A DNA stretch of 64,000 nt from Planctomycetota bacterium (GTDB lineage: Bacteria; Planctomycetota; Planctomycetia; Pirellulales; Pirellulaceae). The translations under genes and the position numbers were made by a program. Position 1 is the first letter of the stretch; every line of letters starts with the position of its first letter. The stretch is taken from the NCBI GenBank assembly GCA_027619595.1, contig JAQCHP010000005.1:1-64000 (forward strand). Direction: 5' to 3'. Below, one piece after another: positions 19,438 to 26,656 of this stretch. The notes beneath the pieces were generated by a model, which saw only the letters and a list, made by a program, of their open reading frames with translations, made no database searches and was not told where the DNA came from.

Positions 19438-19733
19438 TCAGAGTCGGGTCTGCCAATAGCCCGGTCGACGTTTCGCATGCGCAACCGCTACGACTGTAAT
19501 CGATCGGCACTGTATTGGTAGACGACGCAGTACGGGTAACGCTTCAAACGACACAGTTGGCAACCAGCGTACGTTCGCACAAATCGCGTTGGATCTGCGA
19601 TGATCGACTCAATGGCGACGTCGATCTCAGTGACAAACCCAATCGCGGCACCCTTACTTCGTTCGGCGTACCAGTTGACGGCCTCATCAAACTCCGCTCG
19701 TGCGTCAGTGGTGAAATTAAGAGATACTGCCAT
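19438..19733 (-). pseudogene. RelE/ParE-family toxin, frameshifted near its C-terminus
   Basis: From ATG 19733 the frame reads as a ParE-type toxin (FTTDARAEFDEAVNWYAER, then RFVRTYAGCQLCRLKRYPY and VVYQYSADR) but stops early at 19488. Reading on from codon 'cga' (about 19500) in the -1 frame gives ITVVAVAHAKRRPGYW, then QTRL and a stop at 19438-19440. That is exactly the conserved ParE C-terminal strand with the RRPGYW ending. So a single base has been lost around 19497-19503. The short product (81 residues) lacks residues usually needed for a stable, active toxin. Its start overlaps the antitoxin gene by 17 bases, the normal layout. A sequencing error is the main alternative. Confidence 0.82.
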
Positions 19734-19959
19734 GGCCAATCCGTGCCAATGCCTCTGCGCGAATTTGCGACCATGCGATTGTCATTCCATCCCCGACTTT
19801 CAGCTCATTCACACGCCGTTCTAGCTCGGACGCCCAGTCGAGATGAAGCGGAAAGTCAACATCGTCAGGAACTGCGTCCCACAATGCGTCAATCAGCTTA
19901 GCCTGATCTTGTGGTGAGAGCTGGCGAGCATGCTCAAGAACCGAGTTGAAATCCACCAT
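19717..19959 (-). CDS. Addiction-module antitoxin (Unstab_antitox type)
   Basis: 80 residues: LEHARQLSPQDQAKLIDALWD followed by LHLDWASELERRVNELKVG and MTIAWSQIRAEALARI. This matches the short acidic 'addiction module' antitoxins that pair with RelE/ParE toxins. The signature is the L-x4-K-x-x-L-I-x-x-L-W helix followed by W-x-x-E-I/L-x-x-R and a C-terminal toxin-wrapping segment with W-x-x-I/V. AAAGG precedes ATG 19959 at good spacing. The gene comes first and overlaps the toxin, as expected for an antitoxin that autoregulates the operon. Because the toxin is frameshifted, this gene is probably an orphan antitoxin now. Confidence 0.85.
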   Translation of the reverse strand: MVDFNSVLEHARQLSPQDQAKLIDALWDAVPDDVDFPLHLDWASELERRVNELKVGDGMTIAWSQIRAEALARIGHGSIS

Positions 19960-20459
19960 GGCAATGCCTTTCTATGGTCATCGTAGCAGCCCGAACGTTA
20001 GGGATCACGGGGACCGAGCCTTTGACGCTGACCTCCCAATGAACTCCGCCGAGGCCTCCCGTGCATCCGACTGTTCGGCAACACGAGGAGGGTGATCAAC
20101 GTGGTGAATCATTTACACTACGGGCATTGTACCGGCGGTGATTCTCCAGGGCAATCCTGCCGCGAATGCCCACACTGCGGCTCTTCCTCGTTCCGTGCAC
20201 TCTATTGTCTCACAGAGACACAAAGACACTGAGACTGAGACTGAGACTGAGAAGGAATGGCACCGTCAAAACGAAGGCGCTTCGCGTCGTACATGGAACT
20301 CTTCCCTCCGTGTGCTCGGTGGCTCTGTGAGAACCAAACCACGAAGAAAAGGCGTGCACGAAGGGCGGAAAGACCATGTTTGGTTGCCGAGATGCGAACA
20401 AGCTCGTGATGCTAGGCCGGAGTCTCATGAGCTTTAAGAAAGAACGGTCGAGCTAAAGG
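19960..20459. other. 500-base non-coding island DNA with hexamer and rRNA-like low-complexity repeats
   Basis: No supported gene. It contains four ACTGAG units at 20228-20251 embedded in an AGAGACACAAAGACACTGAG-type tract, and CCCTCCGTGTGCTCGGTGGC with CTCTGTGAGAACC at 20302-20335. These two tracts look like opposite-strand relatives of the same intergenic repeat seen at 18381-18410. Promoter elements for the antitoxin operon should lie just right of 19959. The right edge abuts a truncated alkB copy. Confidence 0.5.
20228..20251. repeat. Hexanucleotide tandem repeat, ACTGAG x4
   Basis: Four exact copies of ACTGAG in a purine-rich context, inside decayed intergenic DNA. Simple repeats like this change copy number by slippage; nothing suggests a coding or regulatory role here. 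Confidence 0.85.
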
Positions 20460-20645
20460 GGCGAAACGCGACGATTTCAATTCAAACACAAGCAGGACGC
20501 AAATCGGCGTATCAGCATCGAACTTTCCGACGGAAGTTTTCTGTTGATGCGTGGACCGACGCAACACCACTGGGATCATCAAGCCCCCAAGTCGCAACAC
20601 AAATTAAAACAGCGTATCAACCTCACTTTTCGGGTAATCCATTGA
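20460..20645 (+). pseudogene. 3' fragment of a second alkB-like gene
   Basis: The frame reads GETRRFQFKHKQDANRRI then DGSFLLMRGPTQHHWDHQ, and RINLTFRVIH before a TGA at 20643-20645. This matches the last 61 residues of the intact AlkB-like protein ending at 18261, with a few substitutions (ALT to ELS, HHWVHQV to HHWDHQA, KINE to KLKQ). The HxD iron motif and everything N-terminal are missing, and no start codon or ribosome site fits. It is therefore a truncated paralogue, not a gene. Substitutions show it is not a recent perfect duplication. Confidence 0.9.
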
Positions 20646-20735
20646 GAAAAACGGCACCACGAGCGACATCCTGCTGGCCTGGGAAGGCGACTTTTGGTTC
20701 GAGCCAGCTATGCCAGTGCAAGCAAACACAGCACC

Positions 20736-23177
20736 TTACGATTGCAATAGGTACGCAATCAAGTCCGCCATCCCTTGAACATCCATCGCGTCCTCAAAGC
20801 CTTCAGGCATCATCGACATCCCCGTATTTTTGATCTCGTCGACCTCAATCAAAAGCACAGCTTCAGCAACGTTCTGGGCGTTACGCAGCGTCATACTCGT
20901 TGAACCCTCGTCGATGATCATCCCTGTCAACACGCGTCCGTCAAGCATCGAAACGACATAGTTCAGATATTGCGGATTCACCTCACGATTCGGATCAAGA
21001 ACTGCGGAAAGCAAAGTTTCGGCCCCTCGTGTCTTGATGGTTGCCAGGTTCGGACCAATTTCATTTCCCATGCCATCCACTCGATGGCAACTACTGCATT
21101 GTTTCTTGAAATGCTCGCGACCTTGCTCGATGTTTCCGGTCATTTTTAGCGCAGCCTGGTATTTCGCGACTACTTGTTCCCGTTTCTTCGTCTGGTCGGT
21201 CATCCGACGTATCGACCCGATGGCAATTTGTGTTCGAGTAGTTACATCGTGTCCAGATTCTCGCACACGTTTGCGCGTTGCGGCTTGTTCGGCGAGTTGC
21301 TTCAAGAAAGTGTCTGCCGATCCGCCGACAAACGATGAATCGAGACGAAGCAACTCACCGAGCTGCTCCGCTTCATCGCCAATCGAACAAAGCACGGCGG
21401 CACGCATCCAGCGATCTTCTGGATTTTGACGAAGCAGTCGAGCGAGACGGGCGACTAGAGCATCCGTCTGCAGTGTCCCCAAGGTAAATGCTAACTGATA
21501 ACGCACCTCCAGCGAAGGATCGTCCACGAGTTCGTCGAGCTTCTTTAATAACTCGGGTCCCAAAGCGACTCGATCCGCCATTCGCACTGCATGCCGGCGC
21601 ACTTGCTCGTGCGAGTCACTCAAACGGGAACGCACTGTCGCCGCATCGAGACCGTTTAGTCCGTCGAGCGCGTACAGGGCGTGCATTCGACCCAGTGGCG
21701 AAGAGCTTTCTCTCGTCAGTTTTCGAAGCGACTCGATGGCTGACATATCTTGTCGTTCATACAACAAACGGGCTGCTGTTTCGCGATGCCAAGCATTAGA
21801 ATGAGCCAACGTTTGCACGAGAAAATCGGTGCTTTGAAGCTTCAAAGGCACCAAAGCTGGACGACTGAACCCCGTTGGAACGATTTGGTAGACGCGCCCC
21901 CGATCATGTCCGGATGTCAGATCAAGATGCTTCTTTATCTCATCCGGAAGCGACAAAGGATGCTCGATCACCTCGCGATAAACGTCTATCACATACAACG
22001 CACCGTTCGGCCCGTTCGCGAATTGGGCCGGACGAAACCAGATGTCGGATGACGCGACGAATTCGCTTTTCTCATCAATTCGTTTTGCCGTGAACTCCAA
22101 ACCGTTCACGTCGAGACGTTTGCGATGGATCAGATTACCACCGACGTCACCAACGATTGCTAGTCCCTTCCATTCTTGCGGCCACGCGTCACCCCGATAA
22201 ATCGTGACGCCAGTCGCGCCCGTGAAATACCCAGCGGCTCGACCGCCTCCTTCGATAGGACCCTTGTCCTGACCAGACACTCGCAAACGCGTGCGTACAA
22301 TTCTCCAAGGTTCAACGGGACTGATCCGAAACACTTCTGCCTGAGGACCATCTGCGGCGATCGAGATTCTTGCAGGCGGTGCAACAACGAAAGGATTTCT
22401 AGCGATGTAACGGTCTTCGTACATCACCTGTTGAATATGATCACTGTTGGAGGATACGAACTTACGTCCCCAATCGTCGAAGCACATTCCATGCTGTGCC
22501 GCACCACTCGTCGGTTCAAATTCGTAGGTTCTCGGATTCAGCGCTAGATCACGGCCCCGAATGCTGATTCCACGATCGTCTGGCAGTGTATGAAGACGGC
22601 GAATTTCGCCACCATCGCTGCTGCATGCGATATGGATGCGATTGTCCAATCCCCAGCGAAATGAATTCATCAGGCCCTGGACATTTGACGTGCCAAAACC
22701 TGTCAGCACGCGTTGTTTCAAGTCAGCTTTACCATCGCCATCGATGTCTTTCAGGTACAGCAAATCAGGCGCATCGCCAACGAACAAACCGCCGTCGTAG
22801 GGAAACAATCCAGTCGGCCAAAACAATCCTGCGGCGAATTCAGTGCGGGTATCGTAGACCCCGTCGTGATCGGTATCCGTCAGTTTCGCAATTCGCGAAA
22901 TCCCGGCGTCGCGATTCTCGCTGTACCCTCGCATTTCGCATACATACATGGCACCGTCGGCATCCCACTCAATGGCAACGGGGCTACCAACAAGCGGCTC
23001 GGCCGCAACAAGTTGCATCTCGAATCCCTCAGCGACACTAAGGGTTGAAATTGCCGCCTCGGGTTCCGTCGGCCTGATCCTCGGCAGCTCGCTGGAATAG
23101 TCGGGCTCTTGCGCAATTGCAGCAATCGAGAGCAAAGTTGCAAAACACCAAGGAGTCAATCGATGGGAAACGTTCAT
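20736..23177 (-). CDS. PVC-type heme-binding CxxCH protein (membrane-bound dehydrogenase / planctomycete cytochrome c)
   Basis: 813 residues with a signal peptide (CFATLLSIAAIAQ). Residues ~45-430 form a beta-propeller like those of soluble glucose dehydrogenases (VAIEWDADGAMYVCEMRGY; FRWGLDNRIHIACSSDG; GPNGALYVIDVYREVIEHP). Residues ~450-640 look like HEAT-type helical repeats (SLEVRYQLAFTLGTLQTDAL). The C-terminal ~130 residues are a cytochrome c domain with one CSSCH heme site and Met ligand candidates in SMMPEGF. This architecture is specific to planctomycetes and relatives; the exported protein probably oxidises a sugar or similar substrate, passing electrons to the heme. Its start overlaps the stop of the ceramidase-like gene by four bases, so both form one operon. 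Confidence 0.93.
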   Translation of the reverse strand: MNVSHRLTPWCFATLLSIAAIAQEPDYSSELPRIRPTEPEAAISTLSVAEGFEMQLVAAEPLVGSPVAIEWDADGAMYVCEMRGYSENRDAGISRIAKLTDTDHDGVYDTRTEFAAGLFWPTGLFPYDGGLFVGDAPDLLYLKDIDGDGKADLKQRVLTGFGTSNVQGLMNSFRWGLDNRIHIACSSDGGEIRRLHTLPDDRGISIRGRDLALNPRTYEFEPTSGAAQHGMCFDDWGRKFVSSNSDHIQQVMYEDRYIARNPFVVAPPARISIAADGPQAEVFRISPVEPWRIVRTRLRVSGQDKGPIEGGGRAAGYFTGATGVTIYRGDAWPQEWKGLAIVGDVGGNLIHRKRLDVNGLEFTAKRIDEKSEFVASSDIWFRPAQFANGPNGALYVIDVYREVIEHPLSLPDEIKKHLDLTSGHDRGRVYQIVPTGFSRPALVPLKLQSTDFLVQTLAHSNAWHRETAARLLYERQDMSAIESLRKLTRESSSPLGRMHALYALDGLNGLDAATVRSRLSDSHEQVRRHAVRMADRVALGPELLKKLDELVDDPSLEVRYQLAFTLGTLQTDALVARLARLLRQNPEDRWMRAAVLCSIGDEAEQLGELLRLDSSFVGGSADTFLKQLAEQAATRKRVRESGHDVTTRTQIAIGSIRRMTDQTKKREQVVAKYQAALKMTGNIEQGREHFKKQCSSCHRVDGMGNEIGPNLATIKTRGAETLLSAVLDPNREVNPQYLNYVVSMLDGRVLTGMIIDEGSTSMTLRNAQNVAEAVLLIEVDEIKNTGMSMMPEGFEDAMDVQGMADLIAYLLQS

Positions 23178-24592
23178 TTCGTCGCCTCGTCAACTTGAAG
23201 CAACGTCCTTATCCCGCTCATGAGTACCGCTTCCGTTTCAGGAGCCACGTTCGAGGCTCGCTCGCTTGTTTCATAGCCTCCCTGTCCATACGCCTCAGCC
23301 GTTCCGATGTATCCAGGACCGTAGTCTCCATAGGCCGCCATCGCCACTTGCAAATCAGGACGCATGGCTTTCGCGGCCAGTTGGTACTCCACGAATAGCT
23401 CACCGGGCATATGCAGGATCCGCACAGTCCCGACGGTCAAACAACTCAAGTCAATCGTATGTCCACTTTCGCACCGCAAAAGCCAAGCCAACTTATCAGG
23501 AGCTCCCCAATAGGTTACGCCATCCCATTCCTTTAATTCCGTCGTGAGCTTCTCTCGATCCAAGTGCTTGGCCAGCGGCAGCGAGACTGGCGTTGTCTCC
23601 CATTTGACCTGCGTGGACGAGACTTCAAACTTTTGGGTTGCCTTGAACGACTCACGCATCGCGTCCGCGACTCGCGTCGCGAGCACCATTCGATTCTCTT
23701 TCGAACCGTCGTTGTACTTGCCAGCCCCCACGTTCCCGCCAGCGCCATTGAAGTGTATGTACAACGGACCTGGGGCATCTTGACTACGCATGAATCGAGC
23801 GATCCCGGGAAAATCGGGATTTGGAATGCCTGTACGGTAATAGCTCTGCGGATGGCACGCGTAATAGCTAAGAACGGCGACGGGCGTTTCCCCATTCCAA
23901 AACGAAACGGAACTGAGTTCAGGATCGATAATTCCGTCAGGCAAAGCGCGCAGCTTTTCATCGCGAGTGGTTGAAAAACGCGTTGCGATAACTTGTCCCG
24001 TCTCGTCTTGAATCCGCCGATTCGAAGCGACGTCCCTGACGAATGCTGAGCCGAATCCTGCATGCGTGATGGGCGTCGCTTTTGCAATCGACGATTCAAT
24101 TTCTCGAACGAGGCGATTAATTAATTCACGTGCAAAGGAACCGTCGTGCGCACCAAGATCCGATGCACCGATTTGATGCAGGAGTGACTCGGCGCTAAAG
24201 TCGCAGCGAGGTGCATCATGCTGATGCAGCGTATGCACGGCGACTCGTGATGGCGATGTTCCCGCTGCTTTTGCGATGCGTTCTCGAAAGACATCTTGGC
24301 TTTCATTCGCGATACCGATCCAATCAACGGCACACAATACAATCGGTTCTCCAGCCCCCAGAATCGCTATGCCGCGGCAACGCAGTCCGAGCTCATCAAC
24401 ACGTACCGCGCGATCGTACGCCATCATGAACCCAACGGGCGGCGTCGCGTCGACGTCAAAGGTCGCAATCGACAATACACTGAGCGTTTTTTCCTCAGCA
24501 GCCTTTAAGCGTCTCATGCTCGAGAAGACGATACAAAAAGCGGCGAACAATACACAAGCACGCTGAAGTTTTTTCTTCGCTTCAGATTTCAT
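23174..24592 (-). CDS. Exported neutral/alkaline ceramidase-like protein
   Basis: 472 residues, N-terminal signal segment with ACVLFAAFCIVFSS. The body resembles the N-terminal catalytic domain of neutral/alkaline non-lysosomal ceramidases: IATFDVDATPPVGFMM at the start, VAVHTLHQHDAPRCD giving the zinc-type histidines, SYYACHPQSYYRTG with a further His, and LYIHFNGAGGNVGAGKYND. Late motifs are LHMPGELFVEYQLAAK and GDYGPGYIGTAEAYGQGGYE, the latter usual in planctomycete members. Many such proteins are annotated only as hypothetical, and the natural substrate in these bacteria is unknown. It is the upstream gene of a two-gene operon with the CxxCH cytochrome (four-base overlap). Confidence 0.82.
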   Translation of the reverse strand: MKSEAKKKLQRACVLFAAFCIVFSSMRRLKAAEEKTLSVLSIATFDVDATPPVGFMMAYDRAVRVDELGLRCRGIAILGAGEPIVLCAVDWIGIANESQDVFRERIAKAAGTSPSRVAVHTLHQHDAPRCDFSAESLLHQIGASDLGAHDGSFARELINRLVREIESSIAKATPITHAGFGSAFVRDVASNRRIQDETGQVIATRFSTTRDEKLRALPDGIIDPELSSVSFWNGETPVAVLSYYACHPQSYYRTGIPNPDFPGIARFMRSQDAPGPLYIHFNGAGGNVGAGKYNDGSKENRMVLATRVADAMRESFKATQKFEVSSTQVKWETTPVSLPLAKHLDREKLTTELKEWDGVTYWGAPDKLAWLLRCESGHTIDLSCLTVGTVRILHMPGELFVEYQLAAKAMRPDLQVAMAAYGDYGPGYIGTAEAYGQGGYETSERASNVAPETEAVLMSGIRTLLQVDEATK

Positions 24593-24973
24593 GGTACGGT
24601 CCTCTTTTCGCGAATGGCTGGAGGGGGATATTCAAGACTGAGCAGCGAAACCAGAGGCCGCCGCCAGCTTGGCAGTCGTCTCGGACCTGATCGGTCAGCT
24701 CATATTACACTGTTTCGACGGGGGAGTATAGAATCGCCGAAAAAAGGTGCGGACGTGTCTTTCGACGAGCATGACGACGCAACGTACAAGCGTTTCGAAA
24801 GTCGCAATTGGGATGGATTCGCGGTTCCAACGTGTGCGTCTCTAGCCAGCGGTGGTCGATCAATTTCTCGCTGCCAAGTTTTTAAACGCGGAGCACGCTG
24901 CGATCCCGGAGATTTGAATCGACACAGTCTCGTCCAGCAAGTCGCCTGCGTCGATTCGGGAGCGCAACAGGAT
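24593..24973. other. Intergenic region between anti-sigma gene and ceramidase-like gene
   Basis: About 380 bases. A plus-strand ORF spans it but runs into the 3' end of the anti-sigma gene and encodes low-complexity Arg/Ser-rich sequence, so I do not accept it. The promoter and leader of the ceramidase-cytochrome operon should be here, on the minus strand. A sigma factor pair lies just upstream, but I could not recognise a shared promoter motif. Confidence 0.5.
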
Positions 24974-25783
24974 TCAGCCGGAGCCAAGCCACTGCTCGCC
25001 CAAACCGCCGTGAAGTAACTCTTGATCGGAAGGGACCGTTGGGTTGGGAAGCGATTCCAGTGTGACCCGGATTATGGCGACACGTCTTGGATCTTTCGGG
25101 AAAGGAATCGAGACGGCTCCCCCCCCTTGCTTGTCGCGCGAGAAGACCGCCGAATGAATCACCTCCTGATGGACGTCCAACAGCCACAACACAAAATGTT
25201 GCGGCATGCCGGTCGCGGGAAGTCCATAGGCCAAGAAATGCCCCTCATTTTTAACGGGATCGTATACAAGGTACGCCCCCGCTGGTTGCGGACCATCGTC
25301 ACTGTGCAACGCAACGTAACGCAACTGCGGTGATGCGAATACCTGCTTCATTTCATCCAGATGTTTGAGCCGTTGCGCAAGTTCGCGTACTACTAGGTCC
25401 TCAGCAGTCCTCGACAGTGGGTAATCACTCGCCGGTCGAAGGTAGAAATAGCTAATAAGTCCCATCAACACGACCGAGGCGACCATGTACCTTGACTGCA
25501 GAATGTGGCTACGCGCGTATCGACCTCGCAATGGAATCGTTTTCTCCACGGACGAAGGGATCTTACTCACACGTTCAAGGATTCGGTCTTCGAGCGATTC
25601 GTTGATCGGAACAGATGCAAGCACTTCCGCGAGACTGGCCCACGCCTCACGTAACGACCGCACGGAATCCCTACAATCAGCACAGTTGATTAAATGCTCT
25701 GTAATAGCCTGCTTGTCCGCGCACCGATTCTCGTCGAGTGCATAACGTTCCAATTCAGACTGGCATTCAAGGCAAGTCATCAT
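24974..25783 (-). CDS. Anti-sigma factor with zinc-finger and RskA-like C-terminal domain
   Basis: 269 residues. The N-terminus is an anti-sigma zinc domain (MMTCLECQSELERY, with the H-x3-C-x2-C motif HLINCADC near residue 30). A single membrane helix (YMVASVVLMGLISYFYL) lies near residue 100. The outside domain resembles the anti-sigma-K RskA C-terminal domain: AYLVYDPVKNEGHFLAYGLP, FVLWLLDVHQEVIHSAVF and VAIIRVTLESL. It would hold the ECF sigma factor encoded just upstream at the membrane and release it on an outside signal. The two genes overlap by 17 bases, strongly supporting the pairing. GGAG precedes ATG 25783. Confidence 0.9.
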   Translation of the reverse strand: MMTCLECQSELERYALDENRCADKQAITEHLINCADCRDSVRSLREAWASLAEVLASVPINESLEDRILERVSKIPSSVEKTIPLRGRYARSHILQSRYMVASVVLMGLISYFYLRPASDYPLSRTAEDLVVRELAQRLKHLDEMKQVFASPQLRYVALHSDDGPQPAGAYLVYDPVKNEGHFLAYGLPATGMPQHFVLWLLDVHQEVIHSAVFSRDKQGGGAVSIPFPKDPRRVAIIRVTLESLPNPTVPSDQELLHGGLGEQWLGSG

Positions 25784-26393
25784 TGAGATTTTCTCCTCGC
25801 AGCGCGACCTTGAGGCACGCCAAGCCTTTTCGAATGTGTGTCTTGACCGTCCCCAGTGGCATATCTAACCGTGAGGCGATCTGCGAATGCGATAGGTCGT
25901 CGTAGAACGCCAAAAGTAATGCCGTCCGCTGCAATTGGCTCAACGTACGGAGTGCCTGTTTCACTCGGACACCTGCCTCGTTGCGGTCAACCTGTTCATA
26001 GGTCTGGTCGTCGCAGGGTTCTCGTGACGCCTCTCCGGCCGCCAACGAAGTCTCGCGTTGAGCTACCGTTCGCGCTCGCAAACGATCGATGGCACGCGAC
26101 CGTGTAAGCAACATCAAGTAGCTACGCGGGGAAGAGCGTGTCGCATCGTATCGGTGCCGTTTCTCCCAAATCTCAGCAAACACGTCCGACAATACCTCCT
26201 CGGCATCCGAGGAATTGGCGAGAATTCGCTGACAGACGGCCATGGCTTGGGAAGCATATCGGCGGAAAAAGGCTCGAAAAGCATCCGCACTTCCGGACAC
26301 GACACGGTCAAATAAAGCATCATCGCTCTCATCGGAAGCTGCAGCAACCTCGCCCTCGAAGGCGTGCTCCCGATTAGATTTTGGAAGGGTCAT
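25767..26393 (-). CDS. ECF-family RNA polymerase sigma factor (SigK-like)
   Basis: 208 residues. Region 2 spans ~30-100 with FDRVVSGSADAFRAFFRRY and DAEEVLSDVFAEIWEKRHRYD, followed by SYLMLLTRSRAIDRLRAR. Region 4 spans ~140-200 with LRTLSQLQRTALLLAFYDD, then the helix-turn-helix LSHSQIASRLDMPLGTVKTH and IRKGLACLK. These are standard ECF sigma features, closest to the RskA-controlled group. The gene is followed by its anti-sigma with a 17-base overlap. Upstream on the same strand lies the disrupted DUF4864 gene, so insertion of the 5.1 kb element may have separated this operon from an upstream promoter. The targets are unknown. Confidence 0.93.
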   Translation of the reverse strand: MTLPKSNREHAFEGEVAAASDESDDALFDRVVSGSADAFRAFFRRYASQAMAVCQRILANSSDAEEVLSDVFAEIWEKRHRYDATRSSPRSYLMLLTRSRAIDRLRARTVAQRETSLAAGEASREPCDDQTYEQVDRNEAGVRVKQALRTLSQLQRTALLLAFYDDLSHSQIASRLDMPLGTVKTHIRKGLACLKVALRGENLNDDLP

Positions 26394-26511
26394 CGCAAAG
26401 TCATCTACCGCCGCCCAGCAATTTCGTTTCCAAGATCAGCCGACCTCACATCCCCCCAGGGAAATACTACGTATGCTGGCCTCGAATGGATGTAAGAAAC
26501 GTTTTTCCGCG

Positions 26512-26634
26512 TTAAATCTCCGATACGCCCCGTTTGGACGGCGGGCCGGTCGACTGGACCTCGAGCACGGCATCGCTCATCCAGCAGCCCACATAGGGGG
26601 AGTTTCGCTGCTTCGTCAAAATCCAAATATAGGA
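26512..26634 (-). pseudogene. C-terminal half of a DUF4864-like gene, cut off by the mobile element
   Basis: On the minus strand, from base 26634, the frame reads S-YIWILTKQRNSPYVGCWM then SDAVLEVQ and ends at TAA 26512-26514. 'LxKQ...PYxGCWM-D-V' is the expected C-terminal end of DUF4864 proteins, as I know the family. The N-terminal half is at 31755-32166. Joining ...GGT from the right with TCC TAT ATT from the left gives a continuous frame (GEGS-YIWIL). Without the element the gene would end 118 bases upstream of the ECF sigma gene. Confidence 0.85.
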
Positions 26635-26656
26635 CCCCAGCTGTTCTCCGTGCCGT
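26615..26656 (-). other. Attachment site, left junction (recombinase 3' end / host gene)
   Basis: The proposed TC crossover is at 26633-26634 (GA on the plus strand). Sequence to the right (26635 upward) is element; to the left is host. The element side carries the half-site CGGAGAA (minus strand) nine bases from the core. The recombinase stop codon (TGA, 26616-26618) lies on the host side. Confidence 0.75.

Noticed and set aside
24614-25018. 134-codon plus-strand frame upstream of the ceramidase-like gene
   Set aside because: Arg/Ser-rich low-complexity product, overlaps the anti-sigma 3' end, no ribosome site.
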